Assembly: GCA_903885885.1 (NCBI GenBank)
Contig: CAISKJ010000206.1
Coordinates: 1-10,772, forward strand
DNA from: an uncultured delta proteobacterium
GTDB taxonomy: Bacteria; Myxococcota_A; Polyangia; Polyangiales; Ga0077539
Length of the DNA stretch: 10,772 nt
Direction of reading: 5' to 3'
Part shown: piece by piece, positions 1 through 7,500 of the stretch
Position numbering within the stretch: the first letter of the stretch is position 1
Layout of the letters: the number at the start of each line of letters is the position of its first letter
Position numbers and translations under genes: made by a program
Notes under the pieces: generated by a model
Told to the model about the DNA's origin: nothing
Seen by the model: the letters and a program-made list of their open reading frames with translations, nothing else
Database searches by the model: none

Positions 1-1
1 C

Positions 2-1114
2 GGCGTCTGCCTGGCACAGGCGCCGAACGCGCCCGCGGAGGCGTCCAGCCTCCGGCGCTCGATCACGGTCTCGGGCTACGCCGAGGCCTACTATTCGTAC
101 AATTTCGCCGCGCCCTCCAACCGCGTCAACGCGTTCCGCTTCTTCGACCCCAACCACGACCACATCGCCCTCAACAACGTCGGACTCGACGTAAGTTGGG
201 GCATCGGACCCGTCGCCGGACACACGACGCTCCAGCTCGGCGCCATCGCCGGCCTCGCGTACTTCCCGGCGCCGACGCTGCCGCGCGCGCAGCAAGAGAT
301 TCTCTGGCGCGTCGTGCAAGAAGTCACCGTGGGATGGAGCCCGCAGCTTCTCGGCCGAACTCCGCTCACGATCGAGGCGGGCATCTTTGTGGCTCCCTTC
401 GGCGTCGAGTGGGTGCAGGTCTATCGCAACTGGACCTGGTCGCCGACCAACTTCTTCTACATCGCGCCCTTCCAGATGACGGGCGGCCGCGCGAGCTGGA
501 AGTTCAACGACAGGCTCACGGCGCGTGCGGGCGTCTACGCCGGCATGGACCGCGTGCTCGATGACAACAACAGCGACCGCTCGGCGCTGCTCCAGCTCGA
601 GTACACAACGGGCGACGCACTGTTCGTGAGCGCCCAATACATGTTCGGCGTCGAGCGCGACCGCGACGCGCCCGAGGGCCCGTGGGTGCGCCACACCTTC
701 GACCTCTTCACCGAGCTGCGTGCCTCGCGCCGACTGCAACTCCGCGGGCACGTCTACGGCGGCTTCGAGCCCAACCGCACGGGGGTCAACGGCTGGTTCA
801 GCGCAGCGGTCTCGGCGCGCTTCGAACTGCGCTCATGGCTCTTTCTCGCGGGCCGGGCCGACATCGTCAAAGAATGGGTGCCCGAACGCGGCGCGAGCGT
901 GTTCGCGCTCGACAGCGCCAACCTCTTCGGGTCGGGCACATTCACCGTCGAACTGCTCCCCGAGTCGCACCTGTCGCTCCGGGTCGAGTACCGCCACGAC
1001 CACGCCAACGGCCCGCTCTACTTCGCAGGCGCCGTGCGGCGTGCGAGCGGCGTCGACATCCCAAACGCCGACAGCCAGGACACCGTCACCGTCGGCGCGA
1101 CGACCTGGTTCTAA
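2..1114 (+). CDS. OmpL-like outer-membrane beta-barrel protein (BBP2 family), 5' end missing
   Basis: The reading frame is open from the left edge, so the start codon and most of the signal peptide lie outside the window. The first visible residues (LAQAPNAPAEA) look like the end of a signal peptide with an AQA cleavage site. What follows fits the putative beta-barrel porin-2 (OmpL-like) family: an early GYAEAYYSYNF strand, then NRVNAFRFFD, a WRVVQE-TVGW segment, an EAGIF...G.E motif and an NWTWSPTNFFY motif. Alternating aromatic and polar strands continue to the end. The protein closes on ...TTWF, a C-terminal Phe typical of BAM-inserted outer-membrane proteins. The visible part is 370 residues, close to full length for the family. 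The likely role is an outer-membrane channel; the solute cannot be read from sequence. Third-position GC is very high, unlike the next gene. A GTG at 314 is internal, not the start, because family-typical residues precede it. Confidence 0.85.
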   Translation, partial: GVCLAQAPNAPAEASSLRRSITVSGYAEAYYSYNFAAPSNRVNAFRFFDPNHDHIALNNVGLDVSWGIGPVAGHTTLQLGAIAGLAYFPAPTLPRAQQEILWRVVQEVTVGWSPQLLGRTPLTIEAGIFVAPFGVEWVQVYRNWTWSPTNFFYIAPFQMTGGRASWKFNDRLTARAGVYAGMDRVLDDNNSDRSALLQLEYTTGDALFVSAQYMFGVERDRDAPEGPWVRHTFDLFTELRASRRLQLRGHVYGGFEPNRTGVNGWFSAAVSARFELRSWLFLAGRADIVKEWVPERGASVFALDSANLFGSGTFTVELLPESHLSLRVEYRHDHANGPLYFAGAVRRASGVDIPNADSQDTVTVGATTWF

Positions 1115-1124
1115 CCCACAAAAG

Positions 1125-1145
1125 CGTGCGCCAATTTTGCGCACG
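1125..1145 (+). terminator. Short hairpin after the porin gene, possible terminator
   Basis: A perfect 7-bp inverted repeat (CGTGCGC / GCGCACG) encloses a 7-nt loop (CAATTTT), beginning 11 nt after the porin stop codon. No T-run follows it, so a classical intrinsic terminator is not shown. It could slow polymerase or protect the 3' end of the mRNA. Confidence 0.4.
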
Positions 1146-1258
1146 GCCGCGATCTTGTGGTGAGCCTCGGTTGTGTGCCACGTTCCCTCCGCTCATCGCG
1201 CGGGGATAGCGCCCGCAAAGCCGCACCGGCGGAAGTCGCCCTCCAATTGGAGATTGGT

Positions 1259-2614
1259 ATGAAGAAGTCGATTCTGTCTACCCTTGCAGCCTGCATCGCC
1301 TCGCTCGCACTCCACGGCTGCGGAACCGAGGCGGCCCCCGAATCCTCTCCGACCGCAAACACCACCGACACGCTCACCCAGCAGGGGTTTAGCGTTCCCG
1401 CTCAGTGGGAGCAGCATGACGCCGTATGGCTCGGGTGGTGGGTTTCCCCCTATGGAGGCACCCAGTTTCCGACAGAGAATCTGTCAATCGAGCTCGTGCA
1501 GGCTCTGTCGCCGCGCGTTCCAATCAACCTCCTGGTGCAGGACGCGGAGGAAGAGGCGCGAGTCCAAGGCATTCTCACGAATGCTGGAGTCACTCTCAGC
1601 CGCGTCCATTTTCATCATATCGCGCACAATGACTTCTGGCTTCGAGACACCGGAGGTGTCTTTACGCGCAATCCCGCCGGTGAAGTCAGCGTGATCGACT
1701 GGGGTTACGACTTCTGGAGCTACGCGAATTACACCGACGACTTTGCGCAGCACGACGAACGTATCGACCGTGACATTGCGGCCGCTGTTCAGGTGCCTGC
1801 CTTCCGATGCTCAATGATCCACGAGGGCGGCAACACTGACGTCGACGGTCACGGCACGGCGATCGTAACCGAGGCCGTGGCGAGGCGCCGTAACCCGTTC
1901 ATGAACCTCTCCGAGATGGAACGTGAACTCAAGCGTTGCTACGGGGTGCGACAGGTCATCTGGATCCCCGATGGCCTCGTTGAAGATCAGGCCATCATGC
2001 GGGGCGTTCTTCCGGGCGGCGTATACAACCCCGGCGGCACCGACGGTCACATCGACGAGTTCATTCGGTTCGCGCCGAATAATACCGTTCTGCTCGCAGA
2101 GATTCGCGCTGAAGACATCAACCGCATCGACGCGGGAGAGAGACAGCGAGCGCTGATCAATCGCAATCGCCTCGAAACTGCGAATCGCATTATGCGTGCG
2201 GCACGCGACACCGATGGTCGGCCCTATCGCATCGTCCGAATGCCGGTTGCCGAACCCGACTACTATGATCTCAGCCCGGGCGACCCCTTCTACGACCTGT
2301 ACACGAGCCTCTCTCCGCTCGAAGATGGCACTGTGATCAATGAGGGTGATCGGCTCCGCATCGTCTCGACGACGAGCTACCTTAACTTCTTCGTCTCAAA
2401 TGGCGTGGTAGTGGCCCCCTCCTACGCATTCAGTATCCCTGGCGCGCTCTCTGAGCGTAAGGACCGAGAGGCGCTCGCAACCCTTCGAGCGGTGTTTCCT
2501 GGTCGGCGCATCGTGCCGCTGCAATGGGTGCTCGGCGCCAACCGAGGCGCGGGAGGCCCCCACTGCATGACGCAGCAGCAGCCTGCATCGACCAACGCGG
2601 TAGCTGCCCCCTGA
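1259..2614 (+). CDS. Exported lipoprotein of the agmatine deiminase / peptidyl-arginine deiminase family
   Basis: The 451-aa product belongs to the PAD_porph family of the guanidine-modifying superfamily, which hydrolyses agmatine or peptidyl-arginine to the carbamoyl product plus ammonia. The catalytic set is complete: D130 in FWLRDTG, E189 in HEGGN, H264 and D266 in TDGHIDEF, and nucleophile C436 in GGPHCMTQQQP close to the C-terminus. The N-terminus (MKKSILSTLAACIASLALHGC) is a lipoprotein signal with lipobox LHGC and acylated Cys at 21, so the enzyme should sit on the periplasmic or outer-membrane side. ATG 1259 is chosen because it opens directly on this signal and has GGAG at 1249-1252 with a 6-nt spacer. 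The longer frame from GTG 1157 would bury the signal. No aguB-like amidohydrolase or polyamine transporter is nearby. The length suits agmatine deiminase, but the location suits a PPAD-like protein deiminase, so the substrate is unresolved. GC3 is markedly below that of the porin. Confidence 0.88.
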   Translation: MKKSILSTLAACIASLALHGCGTEAAPESSPTANTTDTLTQQGFSVPAQWEQHDAVWLGWWVSPYGGTQFPTENLSIELVQALSPRVPINLLVQDAEEEARVQGILTNAGVTLSRVHFHHIAHNDFWLRDTGGVFTRNPAGEVSVIDWGYDFWSYANYTDDFAQHDERIDRDIAAAVQVPAFRCSMIHEGGNTDVDGHGTAIVTEAVARRRNPFMNLSEMERELKRCYGVRQVIWIPDGLVEDQAIMRGVLPGGVYNPGGTDGHIDEFIRFAPNNTVLLAEIRAEDINRIDAGERQRALINRNRLETANRIMRAARDTDGRPYRIVRMPVAEPDYYDLSPGDPFYDLYTSLSPLEDGTVINEGDRLRIVSTTSYLNFFVSNGVVVAPSYAFSIPGALSERKDREALATLRAVFPGRRIVPLQWVLGANRGAGGPHCMTQQQPASTNAVAAP

Positions 2615-2971
2615 TACTTCCTCCCTCTGCGTCGCCGCCGCTCGAGGAGTGGCGCGGATTGCATTCTCGAACAAGACAGAAGTCAGCGGAGCCAAGGCGG
2701 CGAGAGAATACGCTCTCCACGACCTATGTCCCCGGCTCGTGATCAAACAATCAAGAAAGTCGCGCCCACTCAGACGAAGGAGTGCACACAACGCCACGAA
2801 CTGCGCTCTACGCTCCGCAGCGGCAATGCCACATCGCCGAACCAACGAATACTCTAGTGGAATGCCGCAAACGTCCGACAAGACAGCGCTCGGCCGGTAT
2901 ACGTCGCTCGACATTTTCTCTGCCAGATACGTGTGGAACGTAAGCGCTTGCGATACTCTCCTCCCATCCTC
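2615..2971. other. 357-bp intergenic stretch with no recognisable gene
   Basis: Frames on both strands were read. The frames crossing it (for example 2649-2996 forward and 2396-2914 reverse) give Arg/Ser/Ala-rich peptides without domain-like motifs, and the reverse one runs antisense into the deiminase coding region. GC is lower than in the flanking genes. The stretch presumably holds the end of the deiminase transcript and the promoter of the following two-gene unit. No convincing -35/-10 pair or intrinsic terminator was found. The only notable site is a palindrome near its right end. Confidence 0.6.
2939..2952. promoter_or_regulatory. Palindrome upstream of the small membrane protein gene, possible operator
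   Basis: The 8-bp perfect palindrome AAGCGCTT (2942-2949) extends to CG-T-AAGCGCTT-G-CG, 14 bp with one mismatched pair. It lies about 20 bp before ATG 2972. The position would suit a repressor operator or initiation-region control. No regulator gene is present in the window and a chance palindrome cannot be excluded. Confidence 0.25.
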
Positions 2972-3310
2972 ATGGATCAGGAACGCAGCAAGTTGACTTA
3001 TTACTGCGTAGCCGGTGCGGCGGGCCTCATCGGCGGCCTCGGCGACATCTTTCTAAACCAATGGGCGAAGAGCACAGGCGGCGCGTGGGCGCTCGCGCTT
3101 GGGTTCGCTCTCTGCAACCTCGCCCTGGGTGGGTTTGTGTGGATGCTGCGGCGGGCTCCCCTCGCCAGCGCGGTGATTGTGTACCTTGTGGCTGGCACCG
3201 CGCTGACCTACATTGCGAGTAGATTTGTGATCAATGAGCAAGTTTCGCGGCAGCGACTGATCGGAGTCGTGGTTGCGCTCACCGGTCTGGCGATCGCGGA
3301 GGCAGGATGA
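2972..3310 (+). CDS. Small multidrug resistance / DMT-like four-helix membrane protein
   Basis: The 112-aa product has four predicted membrane helices at about residues 10-31, 38-58, 64-84 and 95-111, matching the size and topology of SMR and ArnE/ArnF-type members of the drug/metabolite transporter superfamily. The loop and final helix (INEQVS..RLIGVVVALTGLAIA) have the usual DMT ending. D25 in GLGDIFLNQWAKS falls where EmrE-type proteins carry the essential membrane Glu, with the same spacing to a following Lys (K33). It probably works as a dimer that moves a small cation or flips a lipid-linked substrate. The start is uncertain. ATG 2972 has a pyrimidine-rich upstream and no Shine-Dalgarno. 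TTG 2993 has AGGAA at 2979-2983 with a 9-nt gap and would begin the protein right at helix 1, as in EmrE. It forms a unit with the downstream DUF2156 gene, 28 bp away. Confidence 0.7.
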   Translation: MDQERSKLTYYCVAGAAGLIGGLGDIFLNQWAKSTGGAWALALGFALCNLALGGFVWMLRRAPLASAVIVYLVAGTALTYIASRFVINEQVSRQRLIGVVVALTGLAIAEAG

Positions 3311-3341
3311 ACGCACAAATCGCGTGGAGTGAGCCCTGATG
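3298..3341 (+). promoter_or_regulatory. Translational-coupling junction with a 10-codon mini-ORF
   Basis: GGAGG at 3298-3302 precedes an ATG at 3307 that overlaps the TGA of the upstream gene (ATGA, 3307-3310). The frame encodes MNAQIAWSEP and stops at TGA 3337-3339, which in turn overlaps the start of the next gene (TGATG, 3337-3341). A second GGAG at 3326-3329 lies 9 nt before ATG 3339. This arrangement could hand ribosomes across the gap by termination-reinitiation. Whether the mini-ORF is translated is inference. Confidence 0.4.
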
Positions 3342-4499
3342 ATCCCGCGTTTCCCCGGCTTCAAACCGCTCCAACTGTCGGACATCACCGAGGTGAATGT
3401 TCACGCGTCACGGTTCGATCCATACTCTGACTTCAATTTCGTCAGTATGTGGAATTGGAACACCAGCGACCAGTGCGCGATATCGACGCTGCACGGAAAC
3501 CTCGTCGTGCGCCTCGCTGACTATCTTACCGACGCACCCTTCTATACATTCCTCGGAGACAATGCGGTCACGGAGACGGCCTCTTCGCTGATCCGACACT
3601 CTTCCGCAAGCGGCTACGGCTCTTCGCTCCGGCTCGTCCCCGAGTTCGCCGCGCTCAGCATGGACAAGCCCCTCATGGGCGCCGAGATGGACATCGACGG
3701 AAACGACTATGTCCTCTCGGTGGCCCGACTTAGGAGCTTCGAGGGTTCGTCACTCGAACGACGCCGCACGGAGATCAACCGATTCGTCCGCGAGCGCCCC
3801 GAACACCGCGTCGCTCTCCTCGATCTCACAGATCACACCGTCGTCGACGGCATGGTCGCTCTGTTTGAGAAGTGGGCTGAGCGCAAAGGTACGCCGGAGA
3901 CGTTCGACCTCCACGAGTTTAGGGCGTTTAAACGTTTCCTCGACTCGGTGCCGTTTCTGCCCGACGTTCACGGGATCGGCGTATTTTCCCACGACAAACT
4001 TGTGGCATTCGCCAATATCGAGCTCCTCCCTCGACGATTCGCGATGGCACATTTCTGGAAGGCCGACATTTCCTACCCTGGTCTCTACCCGTTTCTGATG
4101 CGGGAGATCGGAGAGTTTCTCACGGCACGAGGGTATGAGCAGCTGAACTTTCAACAAGATCTGGGTTTGTCGGGGCTTCGCTTCAGCAAGAAGAGCTACG
4201 CGCCCGCGGCATTTCTAAGAAAGTACTCCGTCGTCGAGCGCACGGCCCGTTCGTTGAGGCCTTCGCTCCTCTCGGTGCCCTCGGTCCCGGAGGCCTTCCT
4301 CGCGAGTCCGGCAAACAGTTTTGGGGTCTCTCTGAGACCTCCCTCCCTCAGCGATGCTCTGATGAGGCTTGCGCGTGAGGAAGAGGCGGAGGAAGTCGAG
4401 CGCGCTTCCGTGCGCCGTTCGGGCATCACCGTGAAGCGTGATGGCTCGACGACGGGCGACGAGGCCGACGACGGGACCTTGACTTCAAAGGTCGGCTGA
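3339..4499 (+). CDS. DUF2156 / phosphatidylglycerol lysyltransferase C-terminal-domain protein
   Basis: The 386-aa product is a soluble protein with the LPG_synthase_C (DUF2156) fold, a double GNAT-like fold found in MprF-type aminoacyl-tRNA-dependent lipid synthases and in free-standing homologues. Supporting motifs in order are YSDFNFVSMWNW (29-40), GNDYVLSVARL (121-131) followed by RRRTEINRF for the substrate-binding strand-helix, DKLVAFANIE (219-228), and the family signature NFQQDLGLSGLRFSKKSYAP (270-289). There is no signal peptide or membrane segment, so it acts in the cytoplasm or at the inner face of the membrane. Residues 305-386 form a less conserved tail with an acidic stretch (REEEAEEVE). 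GGAG at 3326-3329 supports ATG 3339. The domain assignment is firm, but the chemistry is not known: many stand-alone DUF2156 proteins are uncharacterised. The small transporter immediately upstream suggests that a product is made here and moved across the membrane there. Confidence 0.8.
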   Translation: MIPRFPGFKPLQLSDITEVNVHASRFDPYSDFNFVSMWNWNTSDQCAISTLHGNLVVRLADYLTDAPFYTFLGDNAVTETASSLIRHSSASGYGSSLRLVPEFAALSMDKPLMGAEMDIDGNDYVLSVARLRSFEGSSLERRRTEINRFVRERPEHRVALLDLTDHTVVDGMVALFEKWAERKGTPETFDLHEFRAFKRFLDSVPFLPDVHGIGVFSHDKLVAFANIELLPRRFAMAHFWKADISYPGLYPFLMREIGEFLTARGYEQLNFQQDLGLSGLRFSKKSYAPAAFLRKYSVVERTARSLRPSLLSVPSVPEAFLASPANSFGVSLRPPSLSDALMRLAREEEAEEVERASVRRSGITVKRDGSTTGDEADDGTLTSKVG

Positions 4500-4549
4500 C
4501 GGGCCCCCTTGCGATGTCAGCCTGTCGCTGACCGATCGCGAGGGTCCCG
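4500..4549. terminator. Long two-tier hairpin between convergent genes, likely bidirectional terminator
   Basis: Directly after the DUF2156 stop, an outer stem pairs 4500-4515 with 4535-4549 (GGG, CCC, T-A, one G-T wobble and GCGAT/ATCGC, with one mismatch and one bulged C). An inner perfect 6-bp stem GTCAGC/GCTGAC (4516-4521 with 4527-4532) encloses the 5-nt loop CTGTC. The two stems stack, separated only by an unpaired CG at 4533-4534. The element lies between genes that converge (stops at 4499 forward and 4582 reverse), which is where a shared terminator is expected. Neither side has a T-run, so termination or 3'-end protection is inferred from structure and position. Confidence 0.55.
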
Positions 4550-4581
4550 CCGTAGCAATGCGGTAGCCTGAGACGAAGAAG

Positions 4582-7500
4582 TCAGAAGTTGACGCCGAGG
4601 GACAGCATCAGTGTGCGGCCGTTCTGCGGCACAGAGCGAGCGCTGAAGAAGCTCGCGACCGGGACCGAATGGCGCCAGTCGAGCACGTTGTAGAGCCCGA
4701 GGGCGTAGCGAAGCCCCGCGCGCTGCTCCTGACCGCTAAACATCACGTCCCAGATGTAGGCATTGTCGGTGTGCCCTTGGACGTCAGGCGAGGTCGCGGC
4801 TTCGTTGCCATCGTAGCGGAAGCTCTCGAACGAGAAGCGCGTCGCCAGAACCAGAGCACGCCCGATGATGGGCATGGCGCCGCGGAGCGACGCGATGTGC
4901 TCGGGTGAGTTGGGCACCCTGCGAAGTGTCGCAGCCGCGCTGCCGACGTACTCCGAACGCTGAAACGAGTACATCGCGTTGAACATCCACCCCTGCCGCC
5001 ATTCGCGGCGAAACTCCACCTCCCCTCCGACGGTGAGTACGGGTGAGTTGATGTTCTGATATTGCCCCACGGAAGCAGGCATGGGGTCATCCATTGTAGC
5101 GGGCGGCGTTGCTGCGCCGGCGACGTTCTGAATGAAGTTGTCGTAGTAGTTTGTGAACCCGGAAATTGTCCCGGTCCACGTCGTCGAGAACCTATGGGTG
5201 AACTCAAGTTCACCCGACCAGAGGGTTTCGGGCGTAAGGGGAGCGTTGGAGCCGTAGTTCTGCGGGGCAATCGAGGAGAAGTTATCGTTGTAGTACTGTT
5301 CGTAGACGCTGGGTGCGCGGAACGCTCGACCCGCCATGATCTTCAGGTTGCCACGATCGTATGGCCGAAGAATTATCGCGAGACGCGGCGAAAAGGCTCC
5401 GAAGCTACGCTCAGCGAAGAAATACTGGTCATATCGCACACCAGCAGAGATACGAACCCGCTGAGAGGGCGTGAAGTCCGCGAGCATATAACCGGCGAGG
5501 ATCTGAAACGGGTGATTGTCGTAAGCATCTGCGGAATACTGGGGCTCATTGTTTGGAAGATACAGATACGACTCGCACTCGGAACTCTGAGCGGCCGCAC
5601 AGCCCGTTCCGTAGCCCTCACCATGCTGCTGCGCTTGAAAGTGAAACTGCCCTTCGACACCGAGCATCAATCGCATCCAGGAGAGCGGCGTGAATGCGAC
5701 GCGGGCCTCGGCGGTCGTCCACGTTCCAAGAAAGCGCTCACGGCTGAAGAACTCGCGTGCTGCTCCAGCTCCTGGAAACACGTTGGCGCTGGCGAAGTTA
5801 TAGTGATTCAACGCAGCGCGTGTGTAGAGTTGAACGCGCTCCGAGAGTCGGGGCTCGAAACGAAGCTCGAAGAGTCCGCGCGTGTCCGAGTTGTAGGTCC
5901 TCGAGTCGCCCAGGATGGTCCCAGCGAGGCCCGTGGGCACGTGCTTGGTGCGCGTATTGAGCATCCACTGGGCCGAGAACGCGCCCACCCAGGTGCGGCC
6001 CTGCACGGTCATCGCGTCGAAGCCGTCGGCGCCGGCAGAGCGCCCCGTGGATCCCGGGTCACCCGTCGTCGCATCCGCGGGCCGCGCGAGCTCGGGGAAC
6101 TCGAAATCCCTTCCCGGTGACGTGGCGGCCGAGACCGACGTCCAGAGGCCGGCGTTGGGGCCGAAGCGCAGCGTGCCCTGCACGTGCCCGCGGGTGATGT
6201 TGCCCTCCACGGTCGACACCGTGGCGCCGACGCCCTGCCGCGCGTCGCGGCCGCGCGTCACGACGTTGATCACGCCCGACACGGCGCCCGTACCGTACAG
6301 CACCGAGCCCGGGCCGCGCACGACCTCGATGCGCTCGACGTCTTCGAGGTCGACGCGCGCGTCGTAGCCCACAAACGAGAAGAAGCCCCAGTTGTCGTTG
6401 GTGGGCTGTCCGTTGAGGAGCACGAGCACGCGGTTGCCGTAGTCGCCCATGCGCGAGAATCCGCGGAACCCCACCGTCGGGTAGAACCGATCGTCGGAGA
6501 CGAAGATCCCGCGGACGCCGCGCAGCGCCTCGGCGATGGTGGGGTACCCCATCGCCCGGAGCTCCTGCCCCGGGATGATGGTGACCGAGCTCGGCGCGTC
6601 TTCGACGGCCTCGGCCGTACGCGACGCCGCCTCGACCTCTTCGACCTGCCGAAGCTCGGGCGCGAGGCGCGTCTGCTCGTTGCTCCGAATCGTCACCTGT
6701 TGCTCGATGGAGCGAAAGCCCGCGAGCGAAATGCGCACGCGCCGATCGCCCACGGGCACGCTCACCACCACGGGCGTGAAGCCCATCGGTCGACCGTCGA
6801 CCTCGACCAGGGCGTCGCGCTCATCGGTGTTGATCACCAGGGTGCCGGTGAGCGGCGAGAGGTGCGGCCGCGCCGTCACCGTGGCGCGGGGCTGCACCTC
6901 TATGTCTTGCTCGCTCGTCGCGAAGCCCTCTTGCGAGACGAAGAGGCGGTGGCGCCCGGGCGGCAGCACGAGGTCGCACGGCACACGGCCCGCGGGCGTC
7001 CCGTCGGGGCTGTCGACGCGAACGGTCGCGCCCGGCGCGTCGCCCTCGACGCGCACGTTGCCGACGATGCGCGTGAGCCGGAGGTTGATGAGCGTCTCCT
7101 GCCCGAGTCCCGCTTGCATCTCCGGCGACTCGGCGGGCTCGTACCCTTCGAGCTCGGCAATGACGCGATAACGTCCCGGCGGGAACGCGAGGCTCCTGGG
7201 GGACGTGCCGCGCGGCCCGAGGTCGCGGCGATTGATGAAGATCGTCGCGTTGGGCGGGTCGGTCAGCACCCGAAGAACCGCCACGTAGGGGCGAATGCGC
7301 GCGACGGCGTCGGTGATCACTGTACGACGCGCGGCGTCTTGCTCTACGTCGAGGGCTTGTGTGTAGTAGCGGTGCGCGTCGGCATACTGCGCGAGCTGCT
7401 CGTAGGTGCGCGCGATGTTGAAGATGACGTTGCGGTTCGGAACGAGCCGGTTCGACGCCAGGAAGTGCTCGAGCGCGCTTCGAAACTCGCGGCCCGCGTA

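Noticed and set aside
1157..1258. N-terminal extension of the deiminase from GTG 1157
   Set aside because: It would place 34 non-conserved residues before a typical lipoprotein signal; ATG 1259 has a better-spaced GGAG.
2396..2914. Reverse-strand frame of 172 codons over the end of the deiminase gene and the intergenic gap
   Set aside because: It overlaps the deiminase catalytic Cys region antisense and shows no domain, signal or ribosome-binding site.
2649..2996. Forward frame of 115 codons in the gap before the SMR-like gene
   Set aside because: Its composition is not protein-like, it overlaps the start of the real membrane protein gene in another frame, and no motif is seen.
5062..6120. 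Forward-strand frame of 352 codons antisense to the receptor barrel
   Set aside because: No recognisable motif; the opposite frame encodes conserved barrel segments such as FRAPSVYEQYY and must be the real one.
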